64,000 nucleotides of DNA from JABIAG01 sp964561995. Its GTDB lineage: Archaea > Nanobdellota > Nanobdellia > Woesearchaeales > JABIAG01. The position numbers were made by a program, and so were the translations under genes. Location: positions 21,251 to 85,250 of the forward strand of contig CAZLQZ010000004.1 in NCBI GenBank assembly GCA_964561995.1, given 5' to 3'. Each line of letters opens with the position of its first letter. The first letter of the stretch is position 1. Below, one piece after another: positions 56,948 to 64,000 of the stretch. The notes below the pieces were generated by a model that did no database searches, was not told the origin of the DNA, and saw nothing but the letters and a program-made list of their open reading frames with translations.

Positions 56948-57675
56948 AGGATCAAATAGTTAAAAAAGCAATAATTATTGGTGCAGGACTTGGTTCAAGA
57001 ATGTATCCATATACTAAAGTTGAATCTAAATTGATGATTCCCATTCTTAATAAACCCTTTATTGAATATCTTATTGACGAATTGGTTGATTCGGGTATAA
57101 AAGAGGTTGTAATAATTAGTAATCATATTTCAAAAATAAATTCGTTATTTTCAAAAGATCAAAATCTGGATAAAATATTAATTAAGATTGGTAGAAAAGA
57201 TCTTTTAAAAAAAGTTAATTCTAAGATTAAAATTAATTGGCATTGTATTCAAGAAGAGCTTCCCTTGGGATGGCTTCATGAGATTTTAGCTTCTGAACAG
57301 TTTGTAAAAAATGGTCCTTTTGCTGTTTTATTTTCGGATGTATTATATCATTCAAGAACTCCTGCAACTGCTCAACTAATTAAACAATTTCAAAAAACAA
57401 ATAAAAATCAAAGGTCTCTTGGAAGATTTGTTTTTAAACCAAATGTAATTAATTTAATAAAAAGTGAAGATTTTGAATTGGGTAAAGATTTGGCAGATTT
57501 AGATCTTTTTAAAAAGCTGTGTGAATCTAATGAACTTTCATCATATGCAATAAAAGGAACATTTTTAGATATTGGTGATCCGCTATCCCTTCTTAAAACT
57601 ATTACTTTTTTATCTTTAAAGGATAATGAATTAAAAAAACCTTATAGAACTTATCTTAAAAGTATTTTAAAATGA
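56944..57675 (+). CDS. Sugar nucleotidyltransferase
   Basis: A 243-residue nucleotidyltransferase: KAIIIGAGLGSRMYPYTKVE with the GxGxR signature, SKLMIPILNKPFIEYLIDEL (about 25-44) and the metal-binding Asp in AVLFSDVLYH (about 131-140). The end carries the family GTFLDIGDP (about 209-217). It would make an NDP- or NMP-sugar for the polymer. I use the ATG at 56944, which overlaps the exosortase stop (ATGA), instead of a TTG four codons earlier. ATGA overlap with the sugar transferase gene at the end. Confidence 0.85.
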   Translation: MKDQIVKKAIIIGAGLGSRMYPYTKVESKLMIPILNKPFIEYLIDELVDSGIKEVVIISNHISKINSLFSKDQNLDKILIKIGRKDLLKKVNSKIKINWHCIQEELPLGWLHEILASEQFVKNGPFAVLFSDVLYHSRTPATAQLIKQFQKTNKNQRSLGRFVFKPNVINLIKSEDFELGKDLADLDLFKKLCESNELSSYAIKGTFLDIGDPLSLLKTITFLSLKDNELKKPYRTYLKSILK

Positions 57676-58307
57676 AATATATTCGATTTTTTGACATAAT
57701 CTTTTCATTAATTCTATTAATAATTTTAATTCCAGTTTATTTTATTGTGTCGGTATTTGTTTTTTCTTTTTCAGGATTTCCTGTATTTTATCATCAAAAA
57801 AGAATGGGAAAAAATAAGAAAATATTTACTTTATATAAATTTCGTACAATGATTATTAATGCAGAAAAATGTCAAAAAAAAGGAACAGATACAAATAAAT
57901 TAATTACTTTTCCTGGTTGTATTATAAGAAAGATTTATTTGGACGAATTACCTCAATTATTTAACATTTTAAAAGGAAATATGAGCTTTATTGGTCCTAG
58001 ACCTTATGGTGTTAAGGAGTTTAAAAAACTCAATTCAGTATACAATATTGAAGATATTTTAGCTGTTAGGCCTGGTTTGACTGGTTTGGAGAGTGCATTA
58101 GACTATCTTCCTAAAAATAAATCTAGAAATATCTTAAAAAAACTTGGAATTAAAGCAAATTATAAGTCTTTTATTGAACATAAAATAGTAATTAATAAAT
58201 ATTATATGCACTATAAATCCTTTTTTTTAAATATTAAGATAATTTATTGGACTATTTTATCTTTTATATACAATGTTGTGCTTTTATTTGAAAAACTATT
58301 TAAATGA
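57672..58307 (+). CDS. Phosphoglycosyl (sugar) transferase, WcaJ/WbaP C-terminal type
   Basis: A 211-residue monotopic phosphoglycosyl transferase: N-terminal membrane segment (about 8-30), FTLYKFRTMI (about 54-63), the catalytic dyad in YLDELPQLFNILKGNMSFIG (Asp-Glu; about 94-113) with IGPRPYG and VRPGLTGL. It transfers a sugar-1-phosphate from UDP-sugar to a polyprenyl phosphate at the membrane, the first committed step of polymer assembly. Coupled to the nucleotidyltransferase by an ATGA overlap. Confidence 0.88.
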   Translation: MKYIRFFDIIFSLILLIILIPVYFIVSVFVFSFSGFPVFYHQKRMGKNKKIFTLYKFRTMIINAEKCQKKGTDTNKLITFPGCIIRKIYLDELPQLFNILKGNMSFIGPRPYGVKEFKKLNSVYNIEDILAVRPGLTGLESALDYLPKNKSRNILKKLGIKANYKSFIEHKIVINKYYMHYKSFFLNIKIIYWTILSFIYNVVLLFEKLFK

Positions 58308-58326
58308 TTGATTATTTTAGTAATAT

Positions 58327-58986
58327 ATGGTAAGTTTAGTTAAAAGGTCTTTTGATATTATTTTCTCATTTTCTTTATTACTTATATTTTGGCCATTTAT
58401 GTTAATAATCTTTTTTTCAGTCGTTATCTTTTCTGGATGGCCTGCAATATATAAAGCAAAAAGAATTGGTAAAGGTGGAAGACAATTTACAATTTTTAAG
58501 TTTCGAACAATGATTAATGAATCAAAAAGGGGTAAATTTGGTCTTTCTGATGAAGATTATGTTACTCCGATTGGTAAAATTTTAAGAAAAACACATTTTG
58601 ATGAAACTCTTCAATTATTTAATGTTTTAATGGGTGATATGACTCTTATTGGACCTAGGGCAATGGACCTTGAAAGATTCAAATATCTTTATGCAAAAAA
58701 TAATGATTGGAAAAAAATCATGAAATCAATACCTGGAATAACTGGTATAAATCAATTATGTAAATATCATCCTAAGACTTCAAAAAGAATTTTAAAAAGT
58801 TTAAAACTTAAAAAACGAAATCGTCTTTTTTTAGATGATTATTATATTCATAACCGATCATTTATATTGGATTTAAAGATTGCACTGTGGACTTTTATTT
58901 ATTTAACAGAAACTTTTGAAGGTGTTGTTATAAGTTATTCAAAACAATTTTTTTATTCTTTAATTTTAATAATTTTTAAGCATTAA
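58327..58986 (+). CDS. Second phosphoglycosyl transferase
   Basis: A 219-residue paralogue: membrane segment (about 8-30), FTIFKFRTMINES (about 56-68), the DEL motif position reads FDETLQLFNVLMGDMTLIG (Asp-Glu kept, the usual Pro is Leu), IGPRAMDLERF and IPGITGI. Two initiating transferases in one operon suggest two lipid-linked sugars or two polymers, or that one has diverged in acceptor. It lies 19 bases after the first and before a 91-base gap with a TATA box. Confidence 0.85.
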   Translation: MVSLVKRSFDIIFSFSLLLIFWPFMLIIFFSVVIFSGWPAIYKAKRIGKGGRQFTIFKFRTMINESKRGKFGLSDEDYVTPIGKILRKTHFDETLQLFNVLMGDMTLIGPRAMDLERFKYLYAKNNDWKKIMKSIPGITGINQLCKYHPKTSKRILKSLKLKKRNRLFLDDYYIHNRSFILDLKIALWTFIYLTETFEGVVISYSKQFFYSLILIIFKH

Positions 58987-59077
58987 ATACTAAATTATTA
59001 AATATTAAATTAAATAATTTATCTAATAGAATTTTAATTTAGTAAAGTATAAATACTATATGATTTAAATTATTATT

Positions 59078-60544
59078 ATGCAAATGCACGAAATTAAGAA
59101 AACTGCTTTTTTTGGATTATTATGGCGGGGAGGAAATCAAATTTTTAAACAAATTATTCTTTTTTTTGTAAAGATTTTTTTGGCAAAATTATTGATTCCT
59201 GATGAGTTTGGTTTAGCTGCTATGGCTTTTATATTAATTTCAATTTTTAATTTGTTAAATTCTATCGGAATTGGACCTGCATTTATAAGAGATGATAAAT
59301 TTAATCGAAAAAGAGCTGAAAATACTCTTTTTTATCTTGGGCTTATACCAAATATTTTGATTGCATTATTCACTTTTTTTCTTGCACCGGTTGCATCAGC
59401 TTATTTCTTTTCTCCAGCAAATGCAAACTATTTAACATTAATTTGGATGATTCGAGCAGTAGCATTGACTAGAATATTTAAAATATTTTCAACAGTTAGT
59501 CTTAATGCACTTCTTAAAGATCTTAAATTTGATAAAATAACCATTTCAAATGTTGCAGGAACTATAGTTTATGCTATTACTTCTATTGTGCTTGCTTTAA
59601 TGGGTTATGGAGCATGGTCAATAGTTATTGCAATTATTTTAGAAAGCTTTGTTATTGAATTATTCTTGTTCATATTTTATCCTATTATGCCTAAATTAAT
59701 TTTTGATTTTAAAATTGCGAAAGATTATATTATTTTTGGATATAATTATTTAGTTGCATCTATAATTAGTATAATTGTCAGAAATGGGGATGATGTTTTG
59801 ATTGGACATTTTGTTGGGGTAGCTGGTTTAGGTCTTTATTCTTTAGCTCAACATATTGGTGGATTAGTTTTAAATTCTATAACTGGAGTAGTTAATCAAG
59901 TAATGTTTCCTTTATATTGTAAGTTAAAAAATGATAAAGAAGTTTATTGTAAATCATTTATAGAAGTATTTGAAATTTCAACTCTTTTTACAATTCCTGC
60001 AGTGTTTGGTATTTTTGCTTTGGCAAAAGATTTTATTAATGTTTTTTTAACTCCTTCTTGGATGCCCATGTTAGGTTCTCTTTATATTCTTTTAATTGCA
60101 TCATTTTTTAATAATATTTCAACATTGACAAATCCTATCTTTTTAAGTGCAAATAAGCCAGAAATAATTAAATATAACAGGATGTATCAATTTGTTTTTT
60201 ATCTTATTTTAATTTATCCTTTGACTAAATATTATGGTTTAATTGGTGCTTCAATTGTAATGTTAGTTTTTGCATTAGTTTCAATAACTCATTTTTTTCT
60301 AGAAATGCACAAGGTTATGAAATTAGATTATTTTGCTTTGTTTAAGGCAATATTTACGAGATTATTTGGATCTTTTTTTATGCTTTTTATTATTTATCTT
60401 TCTTCGTTTCTTGTGGACGGGCTTTTTATCTTTTTTGTTAAGATATTTTTTGGTGTCCTTTCCTATTTTTCCATCATGTATTTTATTGATCGTAAGAGTG
60501 TAATGAAAATCGTAGGACTTATTAATCTTAGATTTCTTAGATAA
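59078..60544 (+). CDS. Wzx-type oligosaccharide flippase
   Basis: A 488-residue membrane protein of the MOP/polysaccharide-transporter family: start KTAFFGLLWRGGNQIFKQII, the ISIFNLLNSIGIGPAFIRDD stretch, YGAWSIVIAIILESFVIELF, and 12 to 14 hydrophobic segments. It flips lipid-linked oligosaccharides across the membrane. It has its own TATA (GTATAAATAC, about 59049-59058). Its 3' end overlaps the O-antigen ligase gene on the other strand by 183 bases, an unusually long antisense overlap. Confidence 0.85.
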   Translation: MQMHEIKKTAFFGLLWRGGNQIFKQIILFFVKIFLAKLLIPDEFGLAAMAFILISIFNLLNSIGIGPAFIRDDKFNRKRAENTLFYLGLIPNILIALFTFFLAPVASAYFFSPANANYLTLIWMIRAVALTRIFKIFSTVSLNALLKDLKFDKITISNVAGTIVYAITSIVLALMGYGAWSIVIAIILESFVIELFLFIFYPIMPKLIFDFKIAKDYIIFGYNYLVASIISIIVRNGDDVLIGHFVGVAGLGLYSLAQHIGGLVLNSITGVVNQVMFPLYCKLKNDKEVYCKSFIEVFEISTLFTIPAVFGIFALAKDFINVFLTPSWMPMLGSLYILLIASFFNNISTLTNPIFLSANKPEIIKYNRMYQFVFYLILIYPLTKYYGLIGASIVMLVFALVSITHFFLEMHKVMKLDYFALFKAIFTRLFGSFFMLFIIYLSSFLVDGLFIFFVKIFFGVLSYFSIMYFIDRKSVMKIVGLINLRFLR

Positions 60545-61831
60545 GAAATACATAAAAGTACTAAATCCAAAAGCTGTCCATACAACTGGATCCCATGGAC
60601 CATTGATAAATAATTGATTAATTGTTAGTGTTACTACACCAAATAATGTCGCTTTATTAATCTCATAAAGATATTTGTTGGTAAATTTTGTTATTTTCAT
60701 GCCTTTAATTAAATAATACATTGATATCAAAAACATTCCAATATATATTAAAAAAGCAAATAACCCCCATCCTACTAGAAATTCTATGTATGAATTGTGT
60801 GCGTTTAAATAGACTCCCGTCTCTTCTTGTAAACTGGGCTCAAACCTTCCAGGTCCCCAACCAAAAAATGGTCTTTTTTTAAAAAGGTTAACACCTTCTT
60901 TAAATGCAAATGCTCTTCCAACGACTGAAAGATCATTAGATTCTTCTGCCAGTGGAACATCAACAAATATCGATGTTACTTCCTCAAAGAATTGAGGTGG
61001 AGAAAAAACAATTAAAAGAAATATTGCTGCAAATCCAATTCCCCAAGCAAGTCTTTTTTTTAAATAACTAATTCCAAATATAATTGCAATAATTCCCATG
61101 GAAAGATATGTTGCCCTACTTCCAAGTTGAATCATTGATTGAGCTGTAAAACCTGCAGCTAAAAGGGCCATTGCTTTCATTTTTTTTGTTTTTTCTGCAA
61201 AAGCAACACCTAGTGTAACAAATAATAAAAAACCAAGTTGTCTTGAAATATGATTGTTTTCAAAACCAAAAAAGCCACTTTCGAATACACTTGTGTGCGC
61301 GTAATGTCTAACTGATAAAAGTAATGCAGTAATTATAAAAACCCATGAAAGTATTTTAAGATGTTTTTCTGAATTAAATCCTCTGGAAATAACAAAAAAA
61401 ACTAAAAATCCTTCTACGAAATGTACTAATCTATAATTTGTAAAAGCTATGGGTAAGTTATGAAATGCAGTAAGAAAAAATAATAATACTAATAATGTAA
61501 GTGCCATAATCTCGGACGTTTCTAATTTTCTTTTTTCTGTTTTTTTTTTAAGAAAAAGGCTAACTAAAACTGCAAGTGAAGCAAATCCTACTAATGTTGT
61601 AATTGCAATGGTCATTGGACCAAAGGAAGTTGGAAGAACATATTGAAATACCAATGAAGAAGGATATAAAAAAAATGGTGAAATAACAGTTAATGGAATT
61701 AAAGCAATACTTGCAAGGCATATAAATGTAATATATCTTGTGTATGTTAATGTATTTAAGTGATAAGCAACAAGAAAACTGATAATAAATATCCAAACTG
61801 CCCATTTTATTCTTTGCTTTTCAAAGTCCAT
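60362..61831 (-). CDS. O-antigen ligase/polymerase-family membrane protein
   Basis: A 489-residue protein with about twelve membrane helices and the O-antigen-ligase motif: VGRAFAFKEGVNLFKKRPFFGWGPGRFEPS, then NAHNSYIEFLVGWG (about 300-360 in total), as in WaaL/Wzy-C proteins that polymerise or attach glycans. The last 60 residues are a Lys/Arg-rich low-complexity tail (KKDKKPVHKKRRKINNKKHK) encoded entirely opposite the flippase gene. Last gene of the minus-strand operon; starts 22 bases after the GT2 gene ends. Confidence 0.85.
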   Translation of the reverse strand: MDFEKQRIKWAVWIFIISFLVAYHLNTLTYTRYITFICLASIALIPLTVISPFFLYPSSLVFQYVLPTSFGPMTIAITTLVGFASLAVLVSLFLKKKTEKRKLETSEIMALTLLVLLFFLTAFHNLPIAFTNYRLVHFVEGFLVFFVISRGFNSEKHLKILSWVFIITALLLSVRHYAHTSVFESGFFGFENNHISRQLGFLLFVTLGVAFAEKTKKMKAMALLAAGFTAQSMIQLGSRATYLSMGIIAIIFGISYLKKRLAWGIGFAAIFLLIVFSPPQFFEEVTSIFVDVPLAEESNDLSVVGRAFAFKEGVNLFKKRPFFGWGPGRFEPSLQEETGVYLNAHNSYIEFLVGWGLFAFLIYIGMFLISMYYLIKGMKITKFTNKYLYEINKATLFGVVTLTINQLFINGPWDPVVWTAFGFSTFMYFLSKKSKINKSYDFHYTLTINKIHDGKIGKDTKKYLNKKDKKPVHKKRRKINNKKHKKRSK

Positions 61832-61853
61832 ACAGATTTAATATTATTTTGAT

Positions 61854-62930
61854 TTATAATCTTTTTGCTTTATCCCATTTAACACTTTGTGTTTTTGTAA
61901 TAAATCTAACCAAACCTAAAAGGGAAGCAAATTGCATTGTTATGAAATATTTTGAAAAGTTAATAAATAAATATGATAAATAAAAAACAATTTGAAAATA
62001 AAAAATTATTATAAAATTAAAATTGTTTAAAAGAAAAATATTAATTACAAATATTAATATCAATATTTCTGCCAAAATCCATCTTAATAATTTGTGGGAA
62101 ATAAATTCTATTAAAATTATAGGGTGTTTAATAAGGAATTTCATCTCTTTTAGTGATTGAAATCCTCCTGCAACGATTCTTATTCTTCTTTTAAATTCTT
62201 CATTGATATTTGGAGAAGATTTTTCATAAGCTAATGCTTTTTTTTCATAAATAACTCTATAACCTTTTTTAATGATCGTCATTCCAGTAATGAAATCTTC
62301 AATAAAGAAGTCTTTTAATGGGGTAAATAATTCTTTTCTTATTGCGTACATTGCACCATCTATCCCAATTACTGAATTAATTAATGATTCATTTATTTGA
62401 ATTGATTTTTCAATTTTAGTATAAATTCCTTCTCCTTGTTTTAGTTCTCCTCTAGCAATTAATTTAACATATCCTGTAACGCAGCCTACTTTTTTATCGT
62501 TGAAATGTTTAATTAAATGTTTGATTGCATTTTTTTCATAAAAAGTATTTGCATCTGAAAATACCAAAAAGTCTCCTTTTGCAATTGGTACTGTTTTGTT
62601 AAGAGCATTAATTTTTCCTTTTCTATCTTTAATTTTGATTATTTTAATTTTGTTTTTGTATTTTTGACTAATTTTGTTTGTATTGTCAGTTGACCCATCA
62701 TCTGCAATAATTATCTCCAGATTTGGATAATTAAGTTCTAATGAATTCTTTATTTTTTGTTCAATTACTTCTTCTTCATTGTGTGCAGCAATAATTAATG
62801 AAACACTTGGAAAAATGTTTTTTTGTTTTGTTTTATTTTTGTAAAAAAGTGTAATTATTTTTAGAATCAGTGGATATAAAAAGAGATGATAGGCTACTAG
62901 GATTACTAATATATAGAAAAGAATTTTCAT
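61854..62930 (-). CDS. Glycosyltransferase family 2, membrane-associated
   Basis: A 358-residue GT2: N-terminal membrane segment, nucleotide-sugar-binding IIAAHNEEEVIEQKIKNSLEL and IIIADDGSTDNT (about 48-80), SDANTFYEK (about 130-138), EDFITGMTIIKKGYRV (about 208-223), FKRRIRIVAGGFQ (about 244-256), and C-terminal membrane helices (about 280-330). The processive-type ending (RRxR instead of QxxRW) resembles hyaluronan-synthase-like enzymes. It overlaps the FemAB-like gene start-to-stop by 4 bases. Confidence 0.87.
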   Translation of the reverse strand: MKILFYILVILVAYHLFLYPLILKIITLFYKNKTKQKNIFPSVSLIIAAHNEEEVIEQKIKNSLELNYPNLEIIIADDGSTDNTNKISQKYKNKIKIIKIKDRKGKINALNKTVPIAKGDFLVFSDANTFYEKNAIKHLIKHFNDKKVGCVTGYVKLIARGELKQGEGIYTKIEKSIQINESLINSVIGIDGAMYAIRKELFTPLKDFFIEDFITGMTIIKKGYRVIYEKKALAYEKSSPNINEEFKRRIRIVAGGFQSLKEMKFLIKHPIILIEFISHKLLRWILAEILILIFVINIFLLNNFNFIIIFYFQIVFYLSYLFINFSKYFITMQFASLLGLVRFITKTQSVKWDKAKRL

Positions 62931-63895
62931 GGAAATTGTCTCCTTATTATTGGTCCTAAATTGTCAGTAATGATTAATGGAAGCTTTTTCCATGTTTTGG
63001 TAAACAATTGTCTTTTCCAATTTGTTTTAAGAATATTTGGCATAGTACCTTTGTTTATATAATAATAGTAATATAATTGTTCTGGTTTTGCATTAAACTT
63101 TTTTTTAAATAAATATGTTCCTTCATCCTTAACACTTCTTCCAAAATCAAATTCTTCAAACTCATTGCAGTATTTTTTTATCGCATGCCAATAAGTTAGT
63201 TGAGCTGCATTAAGTCCAAAATATTTTCTATCAGATGATGCCCATTCGCTTTTTATTCTATTATTATCTTTAATTAAAAATATTGCAGAGATTACTTTAT
63301 CTTCTTTTTTTGTAACAACTATGTCTATTTTATTTTGAAAATTATTGATTAGATTTTTAAAGAATTTTTTTGTATCTACTGGTGTACCTAAATCTCTCAT
63401 ATTTTTTTTAAATAATCTATAAAAGTCATTGAAGTAATTAATTCCAGAATCAGTTGTAAGATTATTTTTTTCAGCTTTTCTTATAGCGTTTCTTAATTTT
63501 TTATTAAAGTTGTTCCAGATTATTTCTTCTTTATCTAGTTTAAGAATTAAATGATAATAATTTTCTTTTTTTAGTAAGTTTATTTTTAAATCTTTTTTAC
63601 TTCTAATTTTTAAATAATCTAAATCCAATTCTTTTGTAAGTTTAATTGCTGCTTGAATTAGTGAGTTTTTTTCATCTTCTGAATTGTATGATATATTTGT
63701 TTCAGTTGTAAAAGGCATAGAAATTAATTTATTTCCTGTTTTTTGTTTAATTAGAAATAAAGGTAAAAATCCATTTTTTGTTGTTAAGTTGAATGGTTGA
63801 AAATTAAATGTTTCTTTGATTGTTTTTTGATAATTCATTGAAGTGAAAAACGAATTATTGTTATTTATTGCTTTTTTGATTAAATTAACTATCAT
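62927..63895 (-). CDS. FemAB/GNAT-fold protein, XrtA/PEP-CTERM-associated type
   Basis: A 322-residue protein with two GNAT-like halves. The C-terminal segment EFDFGRSVKDEGTYLFKKKF (about 268-287) followed by a Pro and an aromatic stretch (EQLYYYYYIN) is the signature of FemAB proteins found beside exosortase systems, where the same position reads FGRSxxxxGTYxFK. FemAB enzymes attach amino acids, but in these loci the target is thought to be the exopolysaccharide. Its presence strengthens the case that this island is an exosortase-linked polymer locus. First gene of the minus-strand operon; TATA-like TTTTTATAAAAA lies upstream (about 63919-63929). Confidence 0.8.
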   Translation of the reverse strand: MIVNLIKKAINNNNSFFTSMNYQKTIKETFNFQPFNLTTKNGFLPLFLIKQKTGNKLISMPFTTETNISYNSEDEKNSLIQAAIKLTKELDLDYLKIRSKKDLKINLLKKENYYHLILKLDKEEIIWNNFNKKLRNAIRKAEKNNLTTDSGINYFNDFYRLFKKNMRDLGTPVDTKKFFKNLINNFQNKIDIVVTKKEDKVISAIFLIKDNNRIKSEWASSDRKYFGLNAAQLTYWHAIKKYCNEFEEFDFGRSVKDEGTYLFKKKFNAKPEQLYYYYYINKGTMPNILKTNWKRQLFTKTWKKLPLIITDNLGPIIRRQFP

Positions 63896-63956
63896 TTAGG
63901 GTTATAATTGTAGTCTTTTTATAAAAACATTGTAAATTTAACTTTCGGTTAATATG

Positions 63957-63983
63957 AAACCCTCCGAATAAATCGAAGGGTTT
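63957..63983. terminator. Hairpin with flanking T-run near the window end
   Basis: AAACCCT (63957-63963) and AGGGTTT (63977-63983) pair over 7 bp, with CG/CG extending inward, and the plus strand continues with T's. It resembles an intrinsic terminator for a gene lying to the right, reading into the window, or for a plus-strand transcript. Confidence 0.5.
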
Positions 63984-64000
63984 TTATAGTAGTTTACCGT

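Noticed and set aside
1..64000. CRISPR array
   Set aside because: No regularly spaced direct repeats were seen; the only repeats are promoter duplicates, the phosphorylase tail copy and the protein-internal repeats.
1..64000. Bacterial origin of the whole contig, given the sigma factor
   Set aside because: BHB-type tRNA introns, Rpp21, Dph2, archaeal Cdc48, type II Map, TrmB regulators and TATA promoters throughout make an archaeon far more likely.

Overview
The window reads as a stretch of chromosome from an AT-rich archaeon, most likely a DPANN lineage (Woesearchaeota/Pacearchaeota-like). What points to archaea: TATA boxes about 25-30 nt upstream of genes, many of them with almost no leader; two tRNA genes interrupted by introns, one with a perfect bulge-helix-bulge (BHB) motif; a two-ring Cdc48; an RNase P Rpp21-type subunit; the first part of Dph2; TrmB- and Lrp-type regulators; archaeal RNase HII and type II methionine aminopeptidase. 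Mixed into this are genes of bacterial character: a complete sigma-70 factor, a PAS/hybrid histidine kinase, a class I GAPDH and an exosortase-type exopolysaccharide locus. The lineage call is an inference; no rRNA or ribosomal protein gene is present to confirm it.

Layout. 1-5.8 kb: small regulatory, acetyltransferase, HAD and membrane genes, and tRNA-Leu(GAG). 5.8-10.6 kb: a SecB-like protein, a Cdc48 with a roughly 200-residue coiled coil inserted in its first ATPase ring, then three small enzyme or metal-protein genes. 10.7-17 kb: a multi-HTH protein converging on and overlapping a sigma-70 gene, a glucan phosphorylase whose 3' end is duplicated, and a TPR protein. 17-21.6 kb: a membrane protein plus winged-helix pair, divergent from a MacB-like ABC export operon; a 41-bp promoter element is shared with a secreted acidic protein just downstream. 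21.6-31 kb: a U32 protein, lipoprotein, TrmB regulator, DUF362-ferredoxin, a hybrid histidine kinase with a decayed receiver remnant behind it, and tRNA-Ser(GGA). 31-34.3 kb: a tandem-repeat basic protein with a three-hairpin leader, then GAPDH, two tiny membrane proteins and PGK, joined by ATGA overlaps. 34.3-45.7 kb: an 864-residue unknown protein divergent from a second TrmB gene, coiled-coil proteins, Rpp21, a truncated dph2 next to a homing endonuclease, tRNA-Asn and tRNA-Ile (both with introns), MTA/SAH nucleosidase and a channel-like protein that has lost its selectivity filter. 45.7-49.3 kb: a pentose-phosphate operon (rpiB, rpe, split transketolase) with a 30-codon gene between the transketolase halves. 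49.3-54 kb: TyrA-like protein, lipoprotein, CARF-HTH regulator, Map and RNase HII. 54-64 kb: a polysaccharide/exosortase island in two convergent operons.

How it fits together. Carbon flow is covered by glucan phosphorylase, GAPDH, PGK and the non-oxidative pentose-phosphate genes. The surface is served by the island (chain-length/pseudokinase protein, exosortase, nucleotidyltransferase, two phosphoglycosyl transferases, flippase, ligase, GT2, FemAB-like) and by the ABC exporter module. The most striking item is the full sigma-70 factor, which has no expected role beside an archaeal TBP/TFB transcription system. No CRISPR array, insertion sequence, rRNA or replication origin was recognised. 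No gene-free stretch exceeds about 300 bases; the longest (53142-53359, 24909-25110, 15786-15971 and 31126-31308) hold only promoters, hairpins or the repeat described below.
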